From positions 45,522 through 109,521 of the forward strand of contig CANQRQ010000006.1 of NCBI GenBank assembly GCA_947626315.1: 64,000 bases of DNA, read 5' to 3'. The translations under genes were made by a program, and so were the position numbers. This DNA comes from an uncultured Oscillospiraceae bacterium (lineage in GTDB: Bacteria; Bacillota; Clostridia; Oscillospirales; Oscillospiraceae). Positions 1 to 8,216 of the stretch are shown piece after piece. The notes below the pieces were generated by a model. The model saw only the letters and a program-made list of their open reading frames with translations, had not been told where the DNA came from and made no database searches. How positions within the stretch are numbered: the first letter of the stretch is position 1; the number at the start of each line of letters is the position of its first letter.

Positions 1-909
1 GGCGATGGTGCCGTCCGCCAGGCGGGCGATGCTGTCCTTCAGATAGACCTCCTGCCCGGCCAGCATATAGGCCCCGTCCGGCATGCCGCAGCAGCGCAAA
101 GCGTCGGAGATCAGGCAGATCCGGCCCGGGAAGAGCCGGAAGGCGGCCCGGACCGCGCTGGGGTGCACGTGCAGCCCGTCGCAGATCAGCTCCGCCGTCA
201 CGTCCTCCCGCTCCGCCGCGGCGCCGATCACGCCGGGGTTCCGGTGCAGCAGGGGCGGCATGGCGTTGAACAGGTGGGTCAGATGCCGGGCGCCGGCGGC
301 AAAGGCCCGCCGGGCCGCCTCGTAATCCGCGTCCGTGTGAGCTACCGACACGGTGCACAGCTCCGCCGCCCGCCGGATAAAGTCCTCGGAGCCCTCCAGC
401 TCCGGGGCGATATCCGCGATGCGGATCAGGCCGCCGCAGCCTGTGTACAGCTTCAGGAAGGCCTCAAAATCCGGCAAGCGGAGATAGGCCCCGTTCTGGG
501 CGCCCTTTTTCTTCTCCGAGAAGAAGGGCCCCTCCATCTGAATGCCCATGAGCCGGGCCGTCCCCGCCGGGCGCTCCCGGCAGAGGCGCTCTGCGGCAGC
601 GAAGGCCCGCTCCAGCTCCCCGTAGGGCAGGGTCATGGAGGCGGGGGCAAAGGAGGTGACGCCCCGGGCGGCCAGATAAGCGGCCATTTTCACCAGACCC
701 TCATAGTCCCCGTCGGAGAAATCCGCCCCGGAGTTGCCGTGGGTGTGCACATCCACCAGGCCCGGGATCACCGCCGCCCCCTGCAGGTCGACTGCCTCCC
801 CGGCGGGCGGTTCGTCGTAGACCGCCGTGAAGCGGCCCTCCTCCACCGCGAAGCCCCCGTAGACGAAACGGCCCTCCGGCCGGAACACATAGGCGTTTTT
901 AAACAGCAT
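1..909 (-). CDS. nagA: N-acetylglucosamine-6-phosphate deacetylase, partial (C-terminus beyond window)
   Basis: This gene runs off the left edge, so about 300 N-terminal codons are visible. The product should deacetylate GlcNAc-6-P to glucosamine-6-P in cytoplasmic amino-sugar catabolism and wall recycling. The translation starts MLFKNAYVF and contains the amidohydrolase metal motif VDVHTHG near residue 60 and the NagA-type QMEGPFFSEKKKGA motif near residue 130, both typical of the family. The ATG at 909 is preceded by AAGGAGG. A plausible promoter lies upstream (-35 TTTCCG at 994-999, 17-bp spacer, -10 TATAAT at 971-976). The rest of the operon is outside the window. Confidence 0.93.
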   Translation of the reverse strand, partial: MLFKNAYVFRPEGRFVYGGFAVEEGRFTAVYDEPPAGEAVDLQGAAVIPGLVDVHTHGNSGADFSDGDYEGLVKMAAYLAARGVTSFAPASMTLPYGELERAFAAAERLCRERPAGTARLMGIQMEGPFFSEKKKGAQNGAYLRLPDFEAFLKLYTGCGGLIRIADIAPELEGSEDFIRRAAELCTVSVAHTDADYEAARRAFAAGARHLTHLFNAMPPLLHRNPGVIGAAAEREDVTAELICDGLHVHPSAVRAAFRLFPGRICLISDALRCCGMPDGAYMLAGQEVYLKDSIARLADGTIA

Positions 910-1020
910 AGCGGCGTCCTCCTTTTTATAAGCTCACGCGTCCCGCGCGCCTGTTCTTGACTGTATCGCCATTATAGCACGGCCGCGCCGGGCCGGAAAG
1001 GGGCAAAGCGCCGGAAAAGC

Positions 1021-1058
1021 GAAAAGACAGCCGCCATCGTTGTCGCAGGCGGCTGTCA
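1021..1058 (-). terminator. Intrinsic terminator of the marR-ABC operon
   Basis: A 10-bp perfect stem (GACAGCCGCC at 1026-1035 with GGCGGCTGTC at 1048-1057) is followed on the minus strand by TTTT. It lies just past the stop of the downstream ABC gene and before the nagA promoter. Confidence 0.8.
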
Positions 1059-1084
1059 ACTGTCTTATAAGGGCACGGCGTTTT

Positions 1085-2995
1085 TTACTCCAGTTCAAAG
1101 GCGCCGGTGTAGAGTTGATAATAGGTGCCCTTCTCGGCGATCATCTTTTCATGGCTGCCCCGCTCGATGATCCGCCCGTGGTCCAGCACCATGATCACGT
1201 CCGAGTTCATGACGGTGGACAGACGGTGGGCGATGACAAAGACGGTGCGGCCCTCCATGAGCTTATCCATGCCCCGCTGGACAATGGCCTCGGTGCGGGT
1301 GTCGATGGAGGAGGTGGCCTCGTCCAAAATCATCACCGGCGGGTCCGCCACGGCGGCCCGGGCGATGGCCAGCAGCTGCCGCTGGCCCTGGGAGAGGTTG
1401 GCGCCGTTGTTGGCGAGCATGGTGTTGTAGCCCTCCGGCAGGCGGGTGATGAAGTCGTCCGCCCCGGCCAGCTTGGCGGCGGCCCGGCAGTCCTCGTCGG
1501 AGGCCTCCAGCCGTCCGTAGCGGATGTTCTCCATGACGGTGCCGGTAAAGAGGTTGGTGTCCTGGAGGACCAGGCCCAGAGAGCGGCGCAGATCGCTCTT
1601 CCGGATCTTGTTGACGTTGATCCCGTCGTAGCGGATCTTGCCGTCGTCGATATCGTAGAACCGGTTGATCAGGTTGGTGATGGTGGTCTTGCCCGCGCCG
1701 GTGGCGCCCACAAAGGCCACCTTCTGGCCCGGCTCGGCGTAGACCGTGACCCCGTGGAGGACCTCCTTGCCCTCCTCGTAGGCGAAGTCCACGTCCACCA
1801 TGCGCACGTCGCCCCGCAGCGGCGTGTAGGTCACTGTGCCGTCCGCCTGGTGGGGATGCCGCCAGGCCCAGCGCCCGGTGCGCTCGTCGGTCTCGGTCAC
1901 GTTTCCGTCCTCATCCAGCTTGGCGTTGACCAGGGTCACATAGCCGTTGTCTGCCTCGGGCTGCTGGTCGATCAGGGCGAAGACCCGGCTGGCGCCGGCG
2001 CCGGCCATGACGATGGAGTTGACCTGCTGGGAGAGGGTGTTCACATTGCCGGTAAACTGTTTGGCCATCCCCAGGAAGGGGATCAGAATGTCGATGCCGA
2101 AGGCCTTGCCGGAGATGGACAGGTTGGGAAAGCCGGTGAGCAGGATGACGCCGCCCACCAGGGCCATAGCCACATAGAGGATGTTGCCGATGTTGTTGTT
2201 GATGGGACCCAGGATGTTGGCGTAGGCGTGGGCCCGGCGGCTGTCCTCAAAGAGAGCATCGTTGACCTTGTCAAAGGCCTCGATGCTCGCCTCCTCGTGG
2301 CAGAACACCTTGACCACTTTCTGGCCGTTCATCATCTCCTGGGCGAAGCCCTCCGTGGCGGCCACGGATTTCTGCTGCCGCATGAAATACTTGGCGGAGC
2401 CGCCGCCGAATTTCCGCACCACCAGGAACATGAAGAACACGCCCACGAACAGCACCAGCGTCATCCAAACGCTGAAGTACAGCATGATGGACAGCACCAC
2501 CAGGATAATGGCCCCGCACTGGATCAGGCTGGGGATGGTCTGGGACACCAGCATCCGCAGGGTGTCGATGTCGTTGGTGTAGTGGCTCATGATGTCGCCG
2601 TGCTTGTGGCTGTCGAAATACTTGATGGGCAGGTCCTGCATGCCGTTGAACATCTTCTGGCGCATCTTGTCCAGAAATCCCTGGGTCATATAGGCCATCA
2701 GCTGGGTCTGGACGGTGATGGCGATGATGGACAGGACGTAAAGCCCGATGAGCAGAGCGATAACGGGCATCAGCTCCACCCGGGCGGCGGCCCAATCCCG
2801 GCTCACATACCACTTCTCAATGATCTGGATCACATTCTGGACAAAGAGGGAGGGGATGGAGGAGACGACGGAGGAGAACAGGACGCACAGCACGGCCAGC
2901 GGGGCCAGCACCGGATAGAACTGGAAGAACAGGCCGACGGTCCGCTTGACGGCGGCAAAGCTGCCGGGACCCGGCATGGGCTTTTTATTCTTCAT
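1085..2995 (-). CDS. ABC exporter half-transporter, catalytically complete subunit
   Basis: This 636-residue protein is a type IV ABC half-transporter: a six-helix membrane domain (about residues 20-330) followed by a nucleotide-binding domain. Walker A GATGAGKTT starts at residue 430, the signature LSQGQ is near 534, Walker B ends LDEATSS near 558 with the catalytic Glu, and the H-loop reads IAHR. An insertion of about 50 polar residues (345-395) separates the two domains. Its start overlaps the end of the next upstream half-transporter by 11 bp, so the two are probably co-translated as a heterodimer. Family members export drugs or lipophilic peptides; the substrate here cannot be told. A MarR regulator heads the operon. 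Confidence 0.92.
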   Translation of the reverse strand: MKNKKPMPGPGSFAAVKRTVGLFFQFYPVLAPLAVLCVLFSSVVSSIPSLFVQNVIQIIEKWYVSRDWAAARVELMPVIALLIGLYVLSIIAITVQTQLMAYMTQGFLDKMRQKMFNGMQDLPIKYFDSHKHGDIMSHYTNDIDTLRMLVSQTIPSLIQCGAIILVVLSIMLYFSVWMTLVLFVGVFFMFLVVRKFGGGSAKYFMRQQKSVAATEGFAQEMMNGQKVVKVFCHEEASIEAFDKVNDALFEDSRRAHAYANILGPINNNIGNILYVAMALVGGVILLTGFPNLSISGKAFGIDILIPFLGMAKQFTGNVNTLSQQVNSIVMAGAGASRVFALIDQQPEADNGYVTLVNAKLDEDGNVTETDERTGRWAWRHPHQADGTVTYTPLRGDVRMVDVDFAYEEGKEVLHGVTVYAEPGQKVAFVGATGAGKTTITNLINRFYDIDDGKIRYDGINVNKIRKSDLRRSLGLVLQDTNLFTGTVMENIRYGRLEASDEDCRAAAKLAGADDFITRLPEGYNTMLANNGANLSQGQRQLLAIARAAVADPPVMILDEATSSIDTRTEAIVQRGMDKLMEGRTVFVIAHRLSTVMNSDVIMVLDHGRIIERGSHEKMIAEKGTYYQLYTGAFELE

Positions 2996-4730
2996 CCTGA
3001 GCGCCTCCCTTCGTCTGCTGCTGGTAGATCTCCCGGTAGATCTCGCTGCTCTGCATCAGTTCCTCATGGCTGCCCATGGCGGAGATGCGGCCGTTGTCCA
3101 TGACCAGGATCAAATCCGCGTCCTCTACCGAGGCCACCCGCTGGGCGATGATGATCTTGGTGGTCTCCGGGATATAGGACCTAAAGCCCGCCCGAATCAG
3201 GGCGTCGGTCTTGGTGTCCACCGCGCTGGTGGAGTCGTCCAGGATCAGGATCTTCGGCTTTTTCAGCAGGGCCCGGGCGATGCACAGCCGCTGCTTCTGT
3301 CCGCCGGAGACGTTGGTGCCCCCCTGCTCGATCCAGGAGTCGTAGCCGTCCGGGAAGGAGCGGACAAATTCATCCGCCTGGGCCAGGCGGCAGGCCTCGG
3401 TGAGCTCCTCGTCCGTGGCCTGGGGGTTGCCCCAGCGGAGATTTTCCTTGATGGTGCCGGAGAAGAGCTCGTTTTTCTGAAGCACCACCGCCACGCTGCC
3501 CCGCAGCGCGTCCATGTCGTAGTCCCGGACGTCCACGCCGCCCACCTTCACGCTGCCCTCGGTCACGTCATAGAGCCGGGGGATCAGCTGCACCAGGCTG
3601 CTCTTACCCACGCCGGTGCCGCCTAAAATTCCCACGGTGCTGCCGGAGGGGATGTGCAGGTCGATATCCTCCAGGGCGTACTTGGCGGCGGTCTTGGCGT
3701 ATTTGAAGGACACATGGTCAAAGTCAATGGAGCCGTCCTTCACCTCCGTCACCGGCTCGGGCGGGTTGGAGAGGCTGCTCTCCTCGTTCAGGACCTCGCA
3801 GATCCGCTTCATGGACTCGATGGACATGGTGAGCATCACGTAGATCATGGAGATCATCATCAGGGACATGAGGATCTGCATCCCGTAGGTGAGCATGGCC
3901 TGGATCTGGCCCACGTCGATCACCGTTCCGCCGCTGGAGACCACGATCTGGGCGCCCACCAGCAGCACAAAGACCATGTTGAAGTACACGCACAGCTGCA
4001 TGAGGGGGTTGTTCAGGGCCACCAGCCGCTCCGCCTTGGTGAAGTCCAGGCAGATGTTGTGGGAGGCGGTGGCGAACTTCTCCTTCTCATAGTCCTCCCG
4101 GGCGAAGCCCTTGACCACCCGCATGGCCCGGACGTTCTCCTCGATGCTCTCGTTCATCCGGTCGTACTTCCGGAAGACCGCCCGGAACGCGGGCATGGCG
4201 TGCCTGGCGATCAGCAGCAGGCCGATGACCAGCACCGGCACCACGATCACGAAGGTCATGGCCAGCCTCCCGGCCATCCGGTAGGCCATGATAATGGCAA
4301 AGGTGAACATCAGCGGCGCCCGGATCGCGGTGCGGATGACCATCATAAAGGCCATCTGCACGTTGCCCACGTCGGTGGTCAGCCGGGTGACAAGGGAGGC
4401 GGTGGAGAACTTGTCGATATTCTCAAAGGAGAAGCTCTGTACCCGCACAAAGATATCCCGCCGCAGATTCCGGGCAAAGCCGGCGGAGGCGTTGGCGCAG
4501 GTGTAGCCCGCCAGGGTCCCGCAGCAGAGGGACACCATCGCCATCCCGATCAGTACCAGGCCGGCCTTCAGCACCTGGTCCAGGGCCGCCCCGGCCTTGA
4601 CGATGTTGATCAGGTCGGCGGTGGTGGTGGGGATCAGGACTTCAATAAAGACCTCCCCCATGATGAACAGGAGCGTCAAAAGAGTGGCCGTCTTAAAGCC
4701 GCGGACGCTCTTGGCAAGGGTTTTAATCAC
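2985..4730 (-). CDS. ABC exporter half-transporter, degenerate-site subunit
   Basis: This 581-residue partner of the downstream half-transporter has six membrane helices followed by an ATPase domain. Walker A GGTGVGKSS starts at residue 380 and the signature is VSGGQ near 484. The Walker B end is LDDSTSAVD, with Asp where the catalytic Glu is expected, and the H-loop His is replaced (IIIAQR). Such degenerate sites are known in the non-catalytic subunits of heterodimeric exporters (TM287/288, LmrCD, BmrCD). The start is GTG, overlapping the marR stop as GTGATTAA, which suggests translational coupling. Confidence 0.92.
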   Translation of the reverse strand: MIKTLAKSVRGFKTATLLTLLFIMGEVFIEVLIPTTTADLINIVKAGAALDQVLKAGLVLIGMAMVSLCCGTLAGYTCANASAGFARNLRRDIFVRVQSFSFENIDKFSTASLVTRLTTDVGNVQMAFMMVIRTAIRAPLMFTFAIIMAYRMAGRLAMTFVIVVPVLVIGLLLIARHAMPAFRAVFRKYDRMNESIEENVRAMRVVKGFAREDYEKEKFATASHNICLDFTKAERLVALNNPLMQLCVYFNMVFVLLVGAQIVVSSGGTVIDVGQIQAMLTYGMQILMSLMMISMIYVMLTMSIESMKRICEVLNEESSLSNPPEPVTEVKDGSIDFDHVSFKYAKTAAKYALEDIDLHIPSGSTVGILGGTGVGKSSLVQLIPRLYDVTEGSVKVGGVDVRDYDMDALRGSVAVVLQKNELFSGTIKENLRWGNPQATDEELTEACRLAQADEFVRSFPDGYDSWIEQGGTNVSGGQKQRLCIARALLKKPKILILDDSTSAVDTKTDALIRAGFRSYIPETTKIIIAQRVASVEDADLILVMDNGRISAMGSHEELMQSSEIYREIYQQQTKGGAQDEE

Positions 4731-5190
4731 GGTGTTTCTCGCATCCTTTCCGATAGAGTTCCAAGGTGTTTTGCAGCATCCGTCCGGTGATCTCGTCCAG
4801 CTGCTCCAGCTGTTCCCGGCTCAGCCCGGTGCAGAGCCAGCGGTAGACCTCCTCATCGATCCGGTCCACCTCCCGGTGGAGGCAGCGGGCCTTCTCCGTG
4901 GAGGCGATGCTCTTGCTCCGCCGGTCCGCCCGGCTGGGGCGGCAGACGATGAAGCCTTTCTGCTCCAGCCGCCGAAGGATCTCCGTCATGGTGGGGTGGG
5001 TCACATGGGAGGCAGTCTCCAGCGCCCGCTGGTTGATCTCGCCCTCCCCCGCGGCCTCCAGCCGGGCCAGCTGGCCCAGCACGCCGAACTGCACGCTTGT
5101 CAGTTCCATCTCCCGGAGCCGCTCGTCCAGCTTGCGCTTGAAGGCCCTGTCCAGCAGGGAGAAGCGCAGGCCCATCGGCATCTTATCCAC
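4723..5190 (-). CDS. MarR-family transcriptional regulator
   Basis: This is a 155-residue winged-helix MarR protein. The DNA-binding segment (about residues 55-100) contains the MTEILRRLEQKGFI helix and an SRADRRSK wing typical of the family. The start is GTG at 5190 with AAAGGGGG upstream, following a good promoter. It is the first gene of an operon with two ABC exporter genes, the usual arrangement for a repressor relieved by the exporter's substrate. Two candidate operators lie over the transcription start (5211-5246). Confidence 0.9.
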   Translation of the reverse strand: MDKMPMGLRFSLLDRAFKRKLDERLREMELTSVQFGVLGQLARLEAAGEGEINQRALETASHVTHPTMTEILRRLEQKGFIVCRPSRADRRSKSIASTEKARCLHREVDRIDEEVYRWLCTGLSREQLEQLDEITGRMLQNTLELYRKGCEKHRD

Positions 5191-5210
5191 TGGGGTTCCC
5201 CCTTTCTTTT

Positions 5211-5274
5211 AGGTAGTAGGCTACCTATTTTGGTAGGGTGCTACCTATTTTAGCAGATAAGCGGAAAAAATCAA
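5211..5274 (-). promoter_or_regulatory. marR-ABC promoter with two tandem palindromic operators
   Basis: The minus-strand promoter has -35 TTGATT (5269-5274), a 16-bp spacer and -10 TAAAAT (5247-5252). Two inverted repeats, AGGTAG-N4-CTACCT (5211-5226) and GGTAG-N4/5-CTACC (5232-5246), lie just downstream, with CTACCTATTTT recurring exactly 20 bp apart. This is a likely MarR autoregulatory site. Confidence 0.7.
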
Positions 5275-5422
5275 GCCGACAAGCGCACAAAAAAGCGGCG
5301 TCCCGGCGGCGGAAATTTCGTCACTTTGCCGCCTCCGTGCCGGGAGAAATCCCGCTTTGTCGAAGCAAAAAGCTTGACAAGCCGCCCTCCCCTGTGCTAT
5401 CATACTTTAGCAACATCGGCGT

Positions 5423-5514
5423 GCAGAAGTACCCAAGAGGCCGAAGGGGCTCCCCTGCTAAGGGAGTAGGCGTGTAAAAAGCGCGCGAGGGTTCAAATCC
5501 CTCCTTCTGCGCCA
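5423..5514 (+). tRNA. tRNA-Ser(GCT)
   Basis: The acceptor stem pairs GCAGAAG (5423-5429) with CTTCTGC (5504-5510), followed by G and an encoded CCA. The anticodon arm is CTCCC-CTGCTAA-GGGAG with anticodon GCT, reading AGC/AGU serine codons. A long variable arm and the T-loop GTTCAAATC are present. The length of 92 nt fits a class II tRNA. Confidence 0.95.
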
Positions 5515-5556
5515 AAAAACCAGTTTCCCTCTTTAGAGGGGAACTGGTTTTTTATT
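5515..5556 (+). terminator. Terminator following tRNA-Ser
   Basis: The stem AACCAGTTTCCCTC / GAGGGGAACTGGTT is followed by TTTTTT directly after the CCA of the tRNA. Confidence 0.85.
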
Positions 5557-5594
5557 GCAATGAGATGGATTTGAAGGGAGCCGTGTCTTCGGGG

Positions 5595-5709
5595 CCCCAT
5601 GAAAGCCCAGCGCGAGCGGGTTTCATGGGGAAAGGAAAAAGACCTCTGACCGACGCTTGTGGCCGCATTTATGCGGTCACAGCGTCTTCAGAGATCTTTT
5701 GACGCCGAC
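5595..5709 (+). repeat. Structured repeat element, copy 1
   Basis: A 115-bp element shared with 62519-62632 (minus strand). It holds a hairpin with a GNRA-type loop (GAAAGCCC-A-GC-GCGA-GC-GGG-TTTC), a purine-rich linker GGAAAGGAAAAAGACC, a second long hairpin (5652-5686) closed by ACCTCTG / CAGAGAT, and the end TTGACGCCGA. Outer arms differ between copies but remain paired. Confidence 0.6.
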
Positions 5710-5729
5710 CCGGCCCGTCCGCAGCCGGG

Positions 5730-5754
5730 CAAATCCCTCCTTCTGCGCCAAAAA
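5730..5754 (+). repeat. Duplicate of the tRNA-Ser 3' end (candidate att scar)
   Basis: These 25 bp are identical to 5494-5518, covering the T-arm 3' side, acceptor 3' strand and CCA of tRNA-Ser. The copy is followed by its own terminator hairpin (5752-5788). An intact tRNA followed by a displaced tRNA 3' end is the footprint left by elements integrating into tRNA genes. Confidence 0.65.
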
Positions 5755-5790
5755 CCGGCGAGGCTCGCAAGGGCCCCGCCGGTTTTACCT
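5752..5790 (+). terminator. Terminator after duplicated tRNA 3' end
   Basis: AAAACCGGCG pairs with CGCCGGTTTT around a GC-rich loop. It is probably the original terminator of tRNA-Ser, displaced by the insertion inferred here. Confidence 0.65.
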
Positions 5791-5827
5791 TCTTCACTCT
5801 TCACTCAAAACCAGGGGCCGGTTTTTG

Positions 5828-5933
5828 GAGGTAATAAGTAAGCGTGAAAAGTGAATAGGTGTGGTGTCCGCTGCGCGGACGATTATAAAAATAATTTCGA
5901 ATCTTGTCACTCTTCACTCTTACTTATTACCTC
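5828..5933 (+). repeat. Imperfect 27-bp inverted repeats (small MITE-like element)
   Basis: The left arm at 5828-5854 and right arm at 5907-5933 are reverse complements at 25 of 27 positions (core GAGGTAATAAGTAAG). Between them is a GTCCG-CTGCG-CGGAC hairpin and AT-rich sequence. A partial arm (TTCACTCTTCACTC) also lies at about 5793. No reading frame is present; the span 5515-5988 is otherwise non-coding. Confidence 0.55.
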
Positions 5934-5988
5934 ATGCGAGGAAAAGCAGCCTGCTGTCTAAAGTTTTTCAAAATTCTCCCCTGTACGC

Positions 5989-8019
5989 TTACGCCCGGGA
6001 GGCCAGTAACCGCCGGAAGGTCTCCCGCAGGGCGGCCATGTCGATGGGCTTGGAGATGTGCTCGTTCATGCCGCTGTCCAGGGCCCGCTGTACGTCCTCG
6101 GTAAAGGCGTTGGCGGTCATGGCCGCGATAGGCACCGTTTTGGCGTCCGGGTGAGCGCTGGCACGGATGGCCTTGGAGGCCTCGTAGCCGTTCATCCGGG
6201 GCATCTGGATATCCATCAGGATCAGGTCATAGGTGCCGGGAGGGGAGTTTACGAACAACTCCACCGCCTCCTGCCCGTCCTGGGCCAGGTCCAGGCGGAC
6301 CCCCTCATATTTCAGGATCTCCTCCAGGATCTCCGCGTTGAGCTCGTTGTCCTCCGCGGCCAGGATCCGCCGGCCCGCCAGGCAGTTCTCTTCCCCGTCC
6401 GGGGCCGCCTCCGGCCGGGGCTCCCCCGTGTCGTCCGGAAGGGCAAACTCCATATCCACCGTAAAGGTGCTGCCCTCGCCCTTGCGGCTTTTCAGGGAGA
6501 TGGTCCCGCCCATCAGCGCCACCAGGTTGCGGGTGATGGCCATGCCCAGGCCGGTGCCCGGCACCTTGTTGGTCAGGGAACTGACCTCCCGGGTGAAGGG
6601 GTCGAAGATCGTCTTCTGAAACTCCTCGCTCATGCCGATGCCGTTGTCCGTCACCACAAAACGCAGGTGGATGGATTTAGGCAGCCGCTGGCCGCAGTTG
6701 ATGATCTCCATCCGGATGCGTCCGCCCTCCGGCGTGTATTTGACGGCGTTGGTCAGCAGATTGATCAGCACCTGCTCCAGCCGCAGCTCGTCGCCCAGGA
6801 TCCGGTCCGGCACCTTGCCCTCGGCGCGGAGCTCAAAGCGCTGCTTCTTTTCCCGGGCCTGGGGCAGAATGATGGAGGAGATCTGATCCAGGAGCTCCCG
6901 CAGGTCCAGGCCGGTCACGTTCAGGGCCATGTTCCCGCTCTCGATCCGGCTCATGTCCAGCACGTCGTTTATGAGGCCCAGCAGATGGCGGCTGGAGGCG
7001 CTGATCTTCCGGGCATACTGGCGCACCTTTTCCGGGTTCTGGGCCTCCCGCTCCAGCAGGCCGGAAAAGCCCACAATGGCGTTCATCGGCGTGCGGATAT
7101 CGTGGGACATATTGGCCAGGAACATGTTCTTGGCCTCGTTGGCCTGCCGGGCCTGGAGCAGCGCGTCCTTGAGGATCGCGTTCTGCCGCTCCTCGTCGCG
7201 CACGATATGCTCGATGCTGCGCACGCCCACGACCAGGGACACCGGGACCCCGCCCTGCCGCTCGTTGACGGTGAAGGTGACCAGGCACCACTCCTCCCCG
7301 CCCCCGGGCATATGCCGGATATAGCGGTACTCCACCACGTTCCGGTCGGTCAGGGCCTTCTGGAGCTCCTCCGGCTGGAGGCTTTTCAGGACCTCCTCCT
7401 GGCTCCCCTCCAATGTCCGGGCCGACACCACCCGCTTTGGCAGGATCGCCCGGTAGTCTCCCCGGGCGGTGACGTCGTGGTTGTCCGGATAGATCATGCG
7501 GTAGTAGTTGTCCACCAGGTCCAGGATATACACTTCCCGGTAAGAGTAGGCAGTGCTCTGCAGAGCCCTGCGCAGCAGCTCCTGGTCCCGCAGCTCGCTG
7601 AGCAGATCGTTCTCCCGCTTGGCGTGGTGCACCATTTTGTCCGTCACGTCGCTGATAAACACGTAAAAGACGCCGCCGTACTCGTCGCTCTTGACGAAGT
7701 GGCCGAAATCCTCCACCCAGCGCACCTCGCCGTCCCGGCAGATGATCCGGTACTCCACATAGTCCAGGTTCCGCTGGCTCTTGATGATCTGGTCCTCGAT
7801 ACTCTGCTCCACCTCGCCCAGGTCGTCCGGGTGCACCATCCCCCGGAAGCTGTTCCCCGTCAGCTGGCGGAACTGCTCCATCGTCTCGCATTTGTACAGA
7901 TAGAGGACCTCGTTGTTGGCGTAGATGATCTCTTCGTCCCCGTCCGCATGGTATATAAAAAACCCGCCGGGAATCCCGGACATGACTTCCTCTAAATTCA
8001 TCTTTCCGCTCTGTTCCAT
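5989..8019 (-). CDS. Hybrid PAS sensor histidine kinase with C-terminal receiver
   Basis: This 676-residue protein has a PAS domain with the PAC segment RDGEVRWVEDFGHF (about 10-125), a second PAS-like region (about 150-275), then HisKA with LANMSHDIRTP (His306). The HATPase has N-box NLLTNAVKYTP, DNGIGMS (458-464) and GTGLGM (488-493). A receiver domain follows with AAEDNE and phospho-acceptor Asp603 in LMDIQMPRMNG. There is no membrane segment, so it is likely a soluble phosphorelay sensor. The start at 8019 (GGGGG upstream) is preferred because the promoter lies at 8072-8100, downstream of the longer possible start. No partner regulator is adjacent. Confidence 0.9.
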   Translation of the reverse strand: MEQSGKMNLEEVMSGIPGGFFIYHADGDEEIIYANNEVLYLYKCETMEQFRQLTGNSFRGMVHPDDLGEVEQSIEDQIIKSQRNLDYVEYRIICRDGEVRWVEDFGHFVKSDEYGGVFYVFISDVTDKMVHHAKRENDLLSELRDQELLRRALQSTAYSYREVYILDLVDNYYRMIYPDNHDVTARGDYRAILPKRVVSARTLEGSQEEVLKSLQPEELQKALTDRNVVEYRYIRHMPGGGEEWCLVTFTVNERQGGVPVSLVVGVRSIEHIVRDEERQNAILKDALLQARQANEAKNMFLANMSHDIRTPMNAIVGFSGLLEREAQNPEKVRQYARKISASSRHLLGLINDVLDMSRIESGNMALNVTGLDLRELLDQISSIILPQAREKKQRFELRAEGKVPDRILGDELRLEQVLINLLTNAVKYTPEGGRIRMEIINCGQRLPKSIHLRFVVTDNGIGMSEEFQKTIFDPFTREVSSLTNKVPGTGLGMAITRNLVALMGGTISLKSRKGEGSTFTVDMEFALPDDTGEPRPEAAPDGEENCLAGRRILAAEDNELNAEILEEILKYEGVRLDLAQDGQEAVELFVNSPPGTYDLILMDIQMPRMNGYEASKAIRASAHPDAKTVPIAAMTANAFTEDVQRALDSGMNEHISKPIDMAALRETFRRLLASRA

Positions 8020-8071
8020 CGTTTCCCCCAAAAGCAGTATTCCTGACGGCCGTCTTTCTGTATGTTGGTTT

Positions 8072-8100
8072 ATTATCCAACTTTTTCTTGAAAATTGCAA
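8072..8100 (-). promoter_or_regulatory. Promoter of the hybrid histidine kinase
   Basis: -35 TTGCAA (8095-8100), 17-bp spacer, -10 GATAAT (8072-8077) on the minus strand. It fixes the start of the gene at 8019. Confidence 0.7.
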
Positions 8101-8136
8101 TGCCTTTTGAAGAAAAAAGCGGCGGAAATTTACCAA

Positions 8137-8175
8137 AAAATCAGCTCTTCTCTTAGGCGAAGAGCTGATTTTTCT
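8137..8175. terminator. Bidirectional terminator hairpin
   Basis: AAAATCAGCTCTTC pairs with GAAGAGCTGATTTT around a short loop, with A/T tracts on both sides. It separates the kinase promoter from the convergent end of the DUF1648 operon. Confidence 0.75.
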
Positions 8176-8216
8176 GCGAAAAGAGAGATTTGGAGGGTGC
8201 GGAAGCCCGGCGCCCC

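Noticed and set aside
163..960. Long plus-strand open frame over the nagA region
   Set aside because: It lies antisense to a frame with clear NagA motifs; high GC makes long antisense frames common here.
1040..3103. 687-codon plus-strand open frame opposite the ABC exporter genes
   Set aside because: The His/Gly/Asp-rich composition is that of an antisense shadow; the minus strand carries Walker, signature and H-loop motifs.
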